A stretch of DNA of 64,000 nucleotides from UBA5066 sp046331465 (GTDB taxonomy: Bacteria; Acidobacteriota; Thermoanaerobaculia; UBA5066). The DNA is taken from positions 1,550,001 through 1,614,000 of the forward strand of contig JAXLQV010000001.1 of the NCBI GenBank assembly GCA_046331465.1, in the 5' to 3' direction. Of this stretch, positions 7,906 to 16,034 are shown piece by piece. Made by a program: the position numbers and the translations under genes. Numbering within the stretch: position 1 is the stretch's first letter; each line of letters starts with the position of its first letter. The notes beneath the pieces were generated by a model. The model did no database searches and was not told the DNA's origin. It was given only the letters and a program-made list of their open reading frames with translations.

Positions 7906-9393
7906 TCAGCGCCAGCGGATGAGGCCGCCGTCGTGGAGCTTCTGGAAGACGCGGACGACCTCGCCCTCGGGGAAGGGGCTGATCTTCGCGATCGAGCGGA
8001 CGTCCCACAGGCCGTTGATGCGCGACAGGATGAACGCCTCGTTCGGCGTGAACGACCAGGACATCAGCTCCTCCATCGGCCGCGTCAGCGACGGGATCGC
8101 GGTCGGGCCGAACATCCCGCCCGAGGCGCCCGGCGGGGGCGCCGGGAAACCCGTCGACGACGAGGGAGGCGCCTGCGGTGCCCGCAACGAGACGGAAAGG
8201 GGCGGAGAGGCCGGCGGCGCGGCGCGGAACGACGTCGAGACGGGCGGCGCGGGGGGCCACGGGACGGACGCGGGGGGCGCCCCGATCTCGAGGAACGACG
8301 CGGCGGGGAGGTCGGGCGCGCGGAACGACCCGGTCGACGGGGCGAGGACCGGCTCGGCGACGGGAGGGGCGGGCCGGAAGCCCGTCGAGGGGGGCGGCGA
8401 GGGGCGGAAGCTCGTCGACGGCGGGGGCGCCGGAGGGGGAGCGGCGGCGGGGGACGCGATCGACGTCGTCACCGGGCCGGGCGGCCGGGCCGCGTGGCTG
8501 CCGCTGTCGGGTCCGCGCCGGAGGAACCGCGTGAAGTCCTTCTGGGCGGCGGTGCGGGCCGGCGGCGGCGCGAGGGGGAGGTTCAGCTCGTCGGCGGTGT
8601 CGGGGACGCCCTCGAAGTGGGGCGTCGCCGCCTCCTCGAAGACGGTCTCGTAGGGGTCCTCCGGCGTCAGCTCCGAGCTCTTCGGCGCCGCGTCCGCCGC
8701 CGCGGCGAGCTCCACGTGCCCGCTCTCGAGGAGGTCGAAGACGAGCTTCGCCACGGGGAAGTCGGGGTTGTGCGTCGACTCGGCGATCTCGGCGAGCGAC
8801 CGGACGCCGTCGATGGCGCGGAGGATCAGCCTCTGCGGCTCCGGGAGGGTGTCGACGGCGACGGGGGCGACGATCGAGGGGACGTCGCGCATCGAACGGA
8901 TCCGTTCCTTGAGCCGCTGCCACTCGTCGTAGCGCCGGAGCCCCTCCATGACGATCCCGGTGACGTCGATCGCGATCGGGACCATCGGGCGCTGGGGGAT
9001 CTCGCCGTCGATGAACTGGAACGCCCCCTCGGGCCAGAGGAAGATGTCGTAGATCGTCTCGCAGGCCTTCAGGCGGATCAGCTCGACGAGGTCCTCCTCG
9101 GCGACCGCCCCGATCATGACGAGGATCTTGCCGAGGAGGATCTTCGACTCCTCCTGGACCTCCATCGCCTTCGTGAGCTCCTCGTCGGTGATGTAGCCGT
9201 ACGAGACGAGGAAGTGCCCGAGGTACTCGCGCTCGATCGTCGACGACGAGGAGATGATCCTCCCGTTCTGGAAGTAGATCCGCTTCTCACCCGCGCCGCC
9301 CCGGATGGCCAGCGTACCCGTCTTCTGCCCCATGGAGAGCCACTGGAGCAGCTCCGACAACTGCATCGTCCGGAGGTTCCCGGTGATGGCCAT
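7906..9393 (-). CDS. DUF4388/PATAN-domain protein with long Pro-rich linker
   Basis: A 495-residue cytoplasmic protein. The N-terminal domain (about 1-110: MAITGNLRTMQLSELLQWLS, TGTLAIRGG, KRIYFQNGRIISSSS) is DUF4388/PATAN, a family linked to two-component and gliding or polarity signalling. Residues about 130-240 hold a second helical region. About 260-430 is low-complexity Pro/Ala/Ser with repeated short STGFR/STSFR phrases. The last 55 residues (SWSFTPNEAFILSRINGLWD) form a winged-helix-like unit. It is first in an operon with the diguanylate cyclase, so a regulatory role with c-di-GMP is likely but unproven. Start ATG 9393. Confidence 0.82.
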   Translation of the reverse strand: MAITGNLRTMQLSELLQWLSMGQKTGTLAIRGGAGEKRIYFQNGRIISSSSTIEREYLGHFLVSYGYITDEELTKAMEVQEESKILLGKILVMIGAVAEEDLVELIRLKACETIYDIFLWPEGAFQFIDGEIPQRPMVPIAIDVTGIVMEGLRRYDEWQRLKERIRSMRDVPSIVAPVAVDTLPEPQRLILRAIDGVRSLAEIAESTHNPDFPVAKLVFDLLESGHVELAAAADAAPKSSELTPEDPYETVFEEAATPHFEGVPDTADELNLPLAPPPARTAAQKDFTRFLRRGPDSGSHAARPPGPVTTSIASPAAAPPPAPPPSTSFRPSPPPSTGFRPAPPVAEPVLAPSTGSFRAPDLPAASFLEIGAPPASVPWPPAPPVSTSFRAAPPASPPLSVSLRAPQAPPSSSTGFPAPPPGASGGMFGPTAIPSLTRPMEELMSWSFTPNEAFILSRINGLWDVRSIAKISPFPEGEVVRVFQKLHDGGLIRWR

Positions 9394-9402
9394 CCGCTTG
9401 GC

Positions 9403-9408
9403 ATTCTA
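9403..9408 (-). promoter_or_regulatory. -10 element (TAGAAT) for the DUF4388-cyclase operon
   Basis: TAGAAT on the minus strand ends 9 nt before ATG 9393, with no Shine-Dalgarno between, predicting a leaderless or nearly leaderless mRNA. Confidence 0.5.
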
Positions 9409-9434
9409 AGGGGACGCGGGCTCCGCCGGGGCGT

Positions 9435-9471
9435 CTTCCGGAACGGGCCGTCCCGCGACCCGTTCCGGAAG
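9435..9471 (-). terminator. Strong hairpin downstream of glutaryl-CoA dehydrogenase
   Basis: Perfect 13-bp inverted repeat, CTTCCGGAACGGG (9435-9447) with its complement (9459-9471) and an 11-nt loop. It lies 12 bp past the gcdH stop and before the DUF4388 promoter. There is no T-tract, so it may stop transcription weakly or protect the 3' end. Confidence 0.5.
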
Positions 9472-9482
9472 CGCCGGGGAGG

Positions 9483-10670
9483 CTATTCGGCGGGAGGGTT
9501 GTAGGAGGGGATCCCGGTGACGGCCTGGCCCAGGACGAGGGTGTGGATGTCGTGGGTCCCCTCGTAGGTGAAGACCGACTCGATGTTCGCCAGGTGGCGG
9601 AAGACGGGGTACTCGCCGACGATCCCGTTCGCCCCGAGGATCTCCCGGGCCAGCTTCGCGCACTCGCGGGCGACCCAGACGTTGTTCCGCTTGGCCATCG
9701 AGACGTGCTCGGGCTTCATCGTCCCGGCGTCCTTCATCCGGCCGAGCTGGAGGGCGAGGAGCTGCCCCTTCGTGATCTCGGTGATCATGAAGGCGAGCTT
9801 CTCCTGGACGAGCTGGTGGGCGGCGATCGGCCTGTCCATGAACTGCCTGCGGCTCTTCGCGTAGTCGAGGGCGCAGGTGTAGGTCGCCATGGCGGAGCCG
9901 ATCCCGCCCCAGGAGATCCCGTAGCGGGCCTGGGTGAGGCAGGAGAGGGGGCCCTTGAGCCCCTCGACGCCGGGAAGGACGTTCTCCGCCGGGACCCGGC
10001 AGTCCTCGAAGGCGAGCTGCCCGGTGACCGAGGCCCGGAGGGACATCTTCATCCGGTGCTCGGAGGCCGTGAAGCCGGGCGTCCCCTTCTCGACGAGGAA
10101 GCCCCGGACCTTGCCGTCGTACCCGCCGACCTTCGCCCAGACGACGGCGACGTCGGCGATCGTGCCGTTCGTGATCCAGGCCTTGGAGCCGTTGAGGACC
10201 CAGGAGTCCCCGTCCTTCCTGGCCACAGTCCGCATCCCGCCCGGGTTCGAGCCGAAGTCGGGCTCGGTGAGGCCGAAGCAGCCGATCGCCTCGCCCTTTG
10301 CGAGGGCCGGGATCCAGCGGTCCTTCTGCTCCTTCGACCCGTACTTCCAGATCGGGAACATGACGAGGGACGACTGGACCGAGGCGAACGAGCGGAGGCC
10401 GGAGTCGCCCCGCTCGAGCTCCTGCGTGATGAGCCCGTAGGCGACGTTCGACAGGCCCGGGAGGCCGTAGTCGGGGATCGTCGGCCCGAAGAGGTTCATC
10501 GCGGCCATCTTCGGGACGAGCTCGCGGGGGAAGCGCCCCTCGTAGGCGCACTCCTCGATGATGGGAAGGACCTCGTTGTCGACGAAGTCCCGGACGAGGT
10601 CGCGGACGGCCCTCTCCTCCTCGGAGAGGAGGCCGTCGATCTGGTAGAAGTCGACTCCCTGGAACGCCAC
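9483..10670 (-). CDS. gcdH: Glutaryl-CoA dehydrogenase-type acyl-CoA dehydrogenase
   Basis: FAD enzyme that oxidises and decarboxylates glutaryl-CoA to crotonyl-CoA in lysine, tryptophan or aromatic breakdown. The 395 residues match the family length. Diagnostic are GCFGLTEPDFGSNPGGM (FAD/substrate loop), KAWITNGTIADVAVVWAK, RRQFMDRPIAAHQLVQ and the catalytic Glu in TYEGTHDIHTLVLGQAVTG. The GTG start at 10670 is chosen because AGGAGG lies 6-7 nt upstream, and the open frame beyond it is Arg-rich and unlike the family. A TAGATT -10 box sits about 50 bp upstream. Confidence 0.93.
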   Translation of the reverse strand: MAFQGVDFYQIDGLLSEEERAVRDLVRDFVDNEVLPIIEECAYEGRFPRELVPKMAAMNLFGPTIPDYGLPGLSNVAYGLITQELERGDSGLRSFASVQSSLVMFPIWKYGSKEQKDRWIPALAKGEAIGCFGLTEPDFGSNPGGMRTVARKDGDSWVLNGSKAWITNGTIADVAVVWAKVGGYDGKVRGFLVEKGTPGFTASEHRMKMSLRASVTGQLAFEDCRVPAENVLPGVEGLKGPLSCLTQARYGISWGGIGSAMATYTCALDYAKSRRQFMDRPIAAHQLVQEKLAFMITEITKGQLLALQLGRMKDAGTMKPEHVSMAKRNNVWVARECAKLAREILGANGIVGEYPVFRHLANIESVFTYEGTHDIHTLVLGQAVTGIPSYNPPAE

Positions 10671-10720
10671 GAAACGCCTCCTGCGACGCACTACGGCGGG
10701 GGGCCGCGCGCGGACGGGGG

Positions 10721-10726
10721 AATCTA
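10721..10726 (-). promoter_or_regulatory. -10 element (TAGATT) for gcdH
   Basis: TAGATT on the minus strand would give gcdH a leader of about 45 nt, consistent with its good Shine-Dalgarno. Confidence 0.4.
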
Positions 10727-10737
10727 GCACGCAGGCG

Positions 10738-10767
10738 TTGACGCGCCGGGCGGCCGGGGCGCATCCT
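10738..10767 (+). promoter_or_regulatory. Sigma-70-like promoter for small gene at 10777
   Basis: TTGACG (10738-10743), 18-bp spacer, CATCCT (10762-10767). The -10 ends 9 nt before ATG 10777. Confidence 0.4.
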
Positions 10768-10776
10768 GCTCCGTCG

Positions 10777-11031
10777 ATGGCCACGCCCGCCTGGAAGACC
10801 GCATCCGACGTCACCGAGGGCTTCCTGACGCTCAACACGGTGATGCTGAAGAAGTACGAGGCGCACGAGCTCGTCGCGCTGCAGGCCGAGCTCGACCGGT
10901 CCGCCCGCGAGATCCGCGGCACGGTGATCCCGCCGGACGACGCGGACGCGAACCAGAAGCGGAACCGCAAGCTCCTCCGGATCTCCCAGGCCCTGACGGT
11001 CATCCAGGCGTTCCGGATCCGGGGAAGGTAG
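10777..11031 (+). CDS. Small hypothetical protein, 84 aa
   Basis: I do not recognise this protein. It is short, charged and probably helical (KKYEAHELVALQAELDRSA, then KRNRKLLRISQALTVIQAF), with no signal peptide or cysteine pair. It stands alone between divergent gcdH and asnS, has its own promoter-like element, and shows the C/G-rich third codon positions of its neighbours, so it is probably real. The frame is open 13 codons further up, but ATG 10777 matches the promoter spacing. Confidence 0.55.
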   Translation: MATPAWKTASDVTEGFLTLNTVMLKKYEAHELVALQAELDRSAREIRGTVIPPDDADANQKRNRKLLRISQALTVIQAFRIRGR

Positions 11032-11060
11032 CTCCCGCCCGGGGCGGCCCCCCGCGCCTG

Positions 11061-11066
11061 CTAAAT
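11061..11066 (+). promoter_or_regulatory. -10-like element (CTAAAT) for asnS
   Basis: CTAAAT ends 9 nt before the ATG at 11076, and no Shine-Dalgarno intervenes. Confidence 0.4.
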
Positions 11067-11075
11067 TCGGCTCCT

Positions 11076-12383
11076 ATGTCGACAGGCTCCGCCCTCTCCA
11101 TCTCCGGCCTCCCCTCCCGCGTCGGCGAGACCGTCACCCTGAAGGGGTGGCTCTACAACCGCCGCGACAGCGGGAAGATCCGCTTCCTCGTCCTCCGCGA
11201 CGGCTCCGGCTACCTCCAGTGCGTCGTCGTGAAGAAGGAGGTCCCGGAGGACGTCTGGGAGTCCTCGGACCGGCTCACCCAGGAGTCGACCTTCGAGGTC
11301 ACCGGCGTCGTCCGGGAAGCCCCGCGGCAGGAAGGGGGCGTCGAGCTCGGCGTCACGGGCCTCACCGTCCTCGCCGTCTGCCACGACTGGCCGATCACCC
11401 CGAAGGAGCACGGCGTCGACTTCCTGATGTCGCAGCGCCACCTCTGGCTCCGCTCGGCGAAGCAGGTCGCGATCCTGAAGGTGCGGAGCGAGGTCGAGAG
11501 CGCGATCCACGACTTCTACCACTCGCGCGGCTACACGAAAGTCGACTCGCCGATCCTCACGCCGAACGCCTGCGAGGGGACCTCGAACCTCTTCGAGACC
11601 CAGTACACCGAGGACGAGAAGGCCTACCTCTCCCAGTCGGGGCAGCTCTACCTCGAGCCGGCCGCGGCGGCCCTCGGCAAGGTCTACTGCTTCGGCCCGA
11701 CGTTCCGCGCCGAGAAGTCGAAGACGCGCCGGCACCTGCGCGAGTTCTGGATGGTCGAGCCGGAGGTCGCCTTCATGGAGGTCGACGGCCTGAAGGACCT
11801 CGCCGAGGAGTTCGTCAAGGAGCTGACGGCGCGCGTCCTCGACCGGCGGAGGGAGGACCTGAAGCGCCTCGAGCGCGACACGACGGTCCTCGAGGCGACG
11901 GTGTCGAAGCCGTTCCCGCGGATCGACTACCGCGAGGCGATCGAGATCCTCGCGAAGAAGGGCTTCCCGGTGAAGTTCGGCGACGACCTCGGCGGCGACG
12001 AGGAGACCGCGCTCACCGAGGGCTTCGACACGCCCGTCATGGTCACGCGCTACCCGGCGGCGATCAAGTCGTTCTACATGCAGCCCGACCCGAACGACCC
12101 CGAGGTCGTCCTCGGCCTCGACATGCTCGCCCCCGAGGGCTACGGCGAGATCATCGGCGGCTCGCAGAGGATCCACGACCACGATCTCCTCCTCGATCGG
12201 ATCCGCCAGCACGATCTCCCGATCGAGGCGTTCCAGTGGTACCTCGACGTGCGGAAGTACGGCAGCTTCCCGCACTCGGGCTTCGGCATGGGGCTCGAGC
12301 GCTTCACGGCGTGGATGTGCGGCGTCCCGCACCTGCGCGAGTGCATCCCGTACCCGCGGATGCTCTACAGGATCTATCCATGA
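11076..12383 (+). CDS. asnS: Asparaginyl-tRNA synthetase
   Basis: Class IIb synthetase that charges tRNA-Asn; 435 residues, normal length. The N-terminal OB-fold anticodon-binding domain spans about 1-115 (VTLKGWLYNRRDSGKIRFLV). Class II motif 2 is in TFRAEKSKTRRHLREFW with MVEPE, and motif 3 is GFGMGLERFTAWM near the C-terminus. The text fits AsnRS, including TEDEKAYLSQSGQLYLE, rather than AspRS, which would carry an inserted GAD domain. Confidence 0.95.
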   Translation: MSTGSALSISGLPSRVGETVTLKGWLYNRRDSGKIRFLVLRDGSGYLQCVVVKKEVPEDVWESSDRLTQESTFEVTGVVREAPRQEGGVELGVTGLTVLAVCHDWPITPKEHGVDFLMSQRHLWLRSAKQVAILKVRSEVESAIHDFYHSRGYTKVDSPILTPNACEGTSNLFETQYTEDEKAYLSQSGQLYLEPAAAALGKVYCFGPTFRAEKSKTRRHLREFWMVEPEVAFMEVDGLKDLAEEFVKELTARVLDRRREDLKRLERDTTVLEATVSKPFPRIDYREAIEILAKKGFPVKFGDDLGGDEETALTEGFDTPVMVTRYPAAIKSFYMQPDPNDPEVVLGLDMLAPEGYGEIIGGSQRIHDHDLLLDRIRQHDLPIEAFQWYLDVRKYGSFPHSGFGMGLERFTAWMCGVPHLRECIPYPRMLYRIYP

Positions 12384-12386
12384 TCC

Positions 12387-12403
12387 CGGGAGTCCCGCTC
12401 CCG
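12387..12403 (+). terminator. Short hairpin after asnS
   Basis: CGGGAG-tcccg-CTCCCG, a 6-bp stem just after the asnS stop, with no T-tract. Weak candidate. Confidence 0.25.
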
Positions 12404-12513
12404 TCCGGGTTGGCTGCGCGAACGAGCGCGGGTGCGCCGCGCTGCCGCGCGGTCGCAGGCCCCTTCCGCGACGGAGCGGCGGCCGCGCCGAGAGCGCGGC
12501 AGTGGAGGCCCGC

Positions 12514-14568
12514 ATGAACGACCTCTCGAACGTCCGTTCGGCGCTGGACCGGATCGACTCCGCGCTCCTCGACCTCCTCGCCGAGCGGTCGGCGGTCGTC
12601 GACGAGGTCGCGGCGCTGAAGAGCCGGGACTCGGACCTCTCCCTCCGGGACCTCGAGCGAGAACGGGACCTCCTCTCGCGGATCGGGAAGGAGGCGCAGA
12701 AGCGGGGCCTGAACGCCTTCCACGTGGTCCGGCTCTTCCGCGAGGTCGTCGAGGCCTCCGTGAGGCGGCAGGAGAGCCGCCTGACCCGCGAGGCGAACGA
12801 GGGGGTCGAGCCGGCCGTCCTGCGCGTCGCCTTCCAGGGCGCCGAGGGAGCCTACAGCCAGCTCGCGGGGCGGAAGTTCTTCGGCGACCGACCGGAGGAG
12901 CCGATCTTCGTCGGGTACCGCTCCTTCCGGCAGACCGTCGAGGCCGTCGAGCGGGACGAGTGCGACTACGCCGTCCTGCCGCTCGAGAACTCCGTCGCCG
13001 GGAGCATCAACGAGACCTACGGCCTCCTCGGCTCCTCGAAGCTCCACATCGTCGGCGAGGAGGTCTGGCCCGTCGAGCACTGCCTCCTCGGCGTCGCGAA
13101 GGTGCCGCTCGCGCGCCTGAAGCGGATCTACTCCCACCCGCAGGCCCTCATGCAGTGCTCCGAGTTCCTCGAGAGCCTCCCCGGGGCGACCGCGGAGAGC
13201 TTCTTCGACACCGCCGCGGCGGTCGCGAAGGTCAAGGAGCTCGGGAGCGAGGAGAACGCCGCGATCGCGAGCGCCGAGGCGGGCGAGCTCCACGGCCTCG
13301 TCGTCCTGCGGCGCGACATCGCGGACCAGAGGAACAACCAGACCCGGTTCGTCGTCGTCCACCGGAGGCGATTCCGCTTCGACCCGCGGATCCCCTGCCG
13401 GACGTCGCTCCTCCTCGTGACGGACCACAAGGAAGGCGCGCTCGAGCGCTGCCTCTCCGAGCTCGCCCGGGCCTCGATCAACATGACGAAGCTCGAGAGC
13501 CGCTCGATGCAGAACACCCCCTGGGAGTACCAGTTCTACGTCGACATCGAGGGGAACGTGGAGGACCCGCGGGTCGCGACGGCCCTCGAGGGGATCGGCC
13601 GGAACGCGCGCTACCTCCGCGTCCTCGGCTGCTACCCGCGGAAGGCCGACCCGTCGCTGCAGGTCCCGAAGGACGTCGACCTCGCGCCCGAGGCGCCGCC
13701 CGCCGCGCCGGTCGCGGCCGCGGCCCCGCTCCCGTCCGAGACGAAGGTCGCCTACCCGCTCGCGGCGCGCCGGCCGGGCGGGGAGTCGGAGCGGACGCTC
13801 GTGAAGGTCGGGGACGTCGTCTTCGGCGAGGGGTTCGTCGTCGTCGCCGGGCCGTGCGCCGTGGAGAACGAGAAGCAGGTCTTCGACACGGCCCGCGTCG
13901 TCCGGGAAGGGGGCGCGGGCGTCCTCCGCGGCGGCGTCTTCAAGCCGCGGACGAGCCCCTACGCGTTCCAGGGGCTCGGCCTCGCGGGGCTCGACATCCT
14001 CGCCCGCGCCGGGCAGGAGTACCACCTCCCGATCGTGACCGAGGTGATGGCCCCCGAGGACGTCGAGAAGGTCGCGCTGCGCGCCGACATGCTCCAGATC
14101 GGCGCCCGGAACATGCAGAACTTCTCGCTCCTGAAGGAGGTCGGGCAGAGCAAGCGGCCGGTCCTCCTCAAGCGCGGGATGATGTCGTCCGTGGAGGAGC
14201 TCCTCCTCGCGGCCGAGTACATCCTTTCGGCCGGCAACCGGCACGTCGTCCTCTGCGAGCGCGGCATCCGGACGTTCGAGACCTCGACGCGGAACACCCT
14301 CGACCTGGGCGCGGTCCAGGTCCTGAAGACCCGCTCCCACCTGCCGGTCATCGTCGACCCGTCGCACGCGCTCGGGATCACGGCCTACGTCGCGCCGATG
14401 TCCCGGGCGGCGCTCGCCGCGGGGGCGGACGGCGTCATCGTCGAGGTCCACCCCCGGCCCGCCGAGGCGCTCTGCGACGGCGCGCAGGCCCTGACGCCCG
14501 AGCTCTTCGCCGCGATGATGGGGGACCTCCGCCGGGTCGCGCAGGCGCTCGGCGTGAAGATGTGGTGA
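12514..14568 (+). CDS. Trifunctional chorismate mutase - prephenate dehydratase (ACT) - DAHP synthase
   Basis: One 684-residue chain holds the first step of the shikimate pathway and the two branch steps to phenylpyruvate. Residues about 1-85 are an AroQ-type chorismate mutase (LDRIDSALLDLLAERSAVVDEVA). About 104-285 is prephenate dehydratase (FQGAEGAYSQLA, PLENSVAGSINETY, catalytic NQTRFVVV). About 295-370 is an ACT regulatory domain, whose usual ESRP phenylalanine motif reads LESRSMQ. A Pro/Ala linker (about 380-425) leads to a type I-beta DAHP synthase (VVVAGPCAVENEKQV, GGVFKPRTSPYAFQG, VDPSHALG). ATG 12514 is preferred over GTG 12502 because GGAGG lies 5 nt upstream. Phenylalanine control of the whole chain is plausible. 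Confidence 0.93.
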   Translation: MNDLSNVRSALDRIDSALLDLLAERSAVVDEVAALKSRDSDLSLRDLERERDLLSRIGKEAQKRGLNAFHVVRLFREVVEASVRRQESRLTREANEGVEPAVLRVAFQGAEGAYSQLAGRKFFGDRPEEPIFVGYRSFRQTVEAVERDECDYAVLPLENSVAGSINETYGLLGSSKLHIVGEEVWPVEHCLLGVAKVPLARLKRIYSHPQALMQCSEFLESLPGATAESFFDTAAAVAKVKELGSEENAAIASAEAGELHGLVVLRRDIADQRNNQTRFVVVHRRRFRFDPRIPCRTSLLLVTDHKEGALERCLSELARASINMTKLESRSMQNTPWEYQFYVDIEGNVEDPRVATALEGIGRNARYLRVLGCYPRKADPSLQVPKDVDLAPEAPPAAPVAAAAPLPSETKVAYPLAARRPGGESERTLVKVGDVVFGEGFVVVAGPCAVENEKQVFDTARVVREGGAGVLRGGVFKPRTSPYAFQGLGLAGLDILARAGQEYHLPIVTEVMAPEDVEKVALRADMLQIGARNMQNFSLLKEVGQSKRPVLLKRGMMSSVEELLLAAEYILSAGNRHVVLCERGIRTFETSTRNTLDLGAVQVLKTRSHLPVIVDPSHALGITAYVAPMSRAALAAGADGVIVEVHPRPAEALCDGAQALTPELFAAMMGDLRRVAQALGVKMW

Positions 14569-14618
14569 TCCCAGCCGCCGGGCCGACGGCGTCGCGAGGC
14601 GCCGGGGACGCCGGCGGC

Positions 14619-14624
14619 TATAAT
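14619..14624 (+). promoter_or_regulatory. -10 element (TATAAT) for rimO-ribF
   Basis: Perfect TATAAT 44 nt before the rimO ATG at 14669. The -35 is not obvious. Confidence 0.45.
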
Positions 14625-14668
14625 CAAGGGTTCGCGCGGCGGTCCGGACCGGGCCGCCCGAGGACGCC

Positions 14669-16021
14669 ATGCCCGTGAAGCTCCCCTCCGTCGGAATCGT
14701 CTCCCTCGGCTGCCCGAAGAACCTCGTCGACACCGAGGTGATGCTCGGCTACCTGCAGCGCGAGGGGATGGCGCTCGGGGACCCCGGCTCCTCGAGGGTC
14801 GTCATCGTCAACACCTGCGGGTTCATCGACCAGGCCAAGGAGGAATCGGTGAACGCCGTCCTCGAGCAGGTGCGGCGGAAGGAGGCGGGGGAGATCGACC
14901 GGGTCGTCGTCGCCGGCTGCATGGTCCAGAAGTACGGGGCCGAGCTCGCGGCGGAGATCCCGGAAGTCGACCACTTCCTCGGCCTCGACGAGCTCGAGAA
15001 GGCGCCCGCCGCCGCGCTCGGCCTCCCGTCGCTGCCGCGTTTCACGGCGAAGCCGCTCGCGACCCGTCTCTACGACGACCTCGCCCCCCGCGTCCTGACG
15101 GGGCGGCGGGGCTACGCCTACCTGAAGGTCGCCGAGGGGTGCAACAACCCGTGCACCTTCTGCACCATCCCGCAGATGCGCGGCCTCCAGCGCTCGCGAT
15201 CCGTCGCGTCTCTCGTCCGCGAGGCGCAGGCGCTCGAGGCCCAGGGGGTCTCCGAGCTCGTCCTCATCTCGCAGGACACGACCCGCTACGGCGAGGACGC
15301 CGGCCTCGGCCGCGAGGGGCTCGCGACGCTCGTCGCGGCGCTCCTCGCCGAGACGGGATTCCCCTGGGTCCGCTTCCTCTACGCCTACCCGAAGACGCTC
15401 CACGAGTCGGTCCTCGAGCTGATGGCCTCGGAGCCCCGGTTCGTCCCGTACGTCGACATCCCGCTCCAGCACGTCTCGCGGGGCGTCCTCGCGGCGATGC
15501 GCCGGGGCGGCGACGCGGAGAGCTACGCGCGCCTCTTCGAGGGGATGCGCCGGACGGTGCCGGGGATCGCGCTCCGGTCGACGTTCATCGTCGGCTTCCC
15601 GTCGGAGACGGAGGCGGACTTCGAGGAGCTCCTCGGGTTCGTGAAGGCGGCCGAGCTCGACCACCTGGGCGTCTTCCCCTACTCCCCCGAGCCGGGCTCC
15701 GGGGCGGAGTCGCTCGGCGACCCGGTCCCGGCGGAGGCGAAGGCGGAGCGGCAGTCGGCGGTCATGGCCGCGCAGAGGGAGATCTCGCGCCGGAAGAACC
15801 GGGCGCTGAAGGGGAAGGTCCACGAGGCGATCCTCGAGGGCGTCTCGACCGAGTCGGAGCTCCTCCTCGAGGGGCGCCTGAAGCGGCAGGCCCCGGAGAT
15901 CGACGGCAAGCTCCTCGTCAACGACCTCCCGGAAGGGTTCGTTCCCCGTCCGGGCGCCGTCGTCCGGGTGAAGGTGACCGAAGCCCACGACTACGACCTC
16001 GTGGGGCGCGTCGTCGCGTGA
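14669..16021 (+). CDS. rimO: Ribosomal protein S12 methylthiotransferase RimO
   Basis: Radical-SAM enzyme that methylthiolates an Asp of ribosomal protein S12; 450 residues. The N-terminal UPF0004 domain has VSLGCPKNLVDTEVMLG plus the further cluster cysteines in VNTCGFID and VAGCMVQ. The radical-SAM cluster motif CNNPCTFCTIPQMRG is near residue 158. A C-terminal TRAM domain (about 385-448, VHEAILEGVSTESELLLEG) completes it. The CPKN context separates RimO from MiaB. Followed 13 bp later by ribF. Confidence 0.95.
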   Translation: MPVKLPSVGIVSLGCPKNLVDTEVMLGYLQREGMALGDPGSSRVVIVNTCGFIDQAKEESVNAVLEQVRRKEAGEIDRVVVAGCMVQKYGAELAAEIPEVDHFLGLDELEKAPAAALGLPSLPRFTAKPLATRLYDDLAPRVLTGRRGYAYLKVAEGCNNPCTFCTIPQMRGLQRSRSVASLVREAQALEAQGVSELVLISQDTTRYGEDAGLGREGLATLVAALLAETGFPWVRFLYAYPKTLHESVLELMASEPRFVPYVDIPLQHVSRGVLAAMRRGGDAESYARLFEGMRRTVPGIALRSTFIVGFPSETEADFEELLGFVKAAELDHLGVFPYSPEPGSGAESLGDPVPAEAKAERQSAVMAAQREISRRKNRALKGKVHEAILEGVSTESELLLEGRLKRQAPEIDGKLLVNDLPEGFVPRPGAVVRVKVTEAHDYDLVGRVVA

Positions 16022-16034
16022 GCCCGCGCCAGCC

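Noticed and set aside
7889..8923. Extension of the diguanylate cyclase frame to 753 aa
   Set aside because: This part is antisense-free but overlaps the DUF4388 coding region in another frame and is Arg/Pro-rich; the cyclase begins with a membrane helix at GTG 7888.
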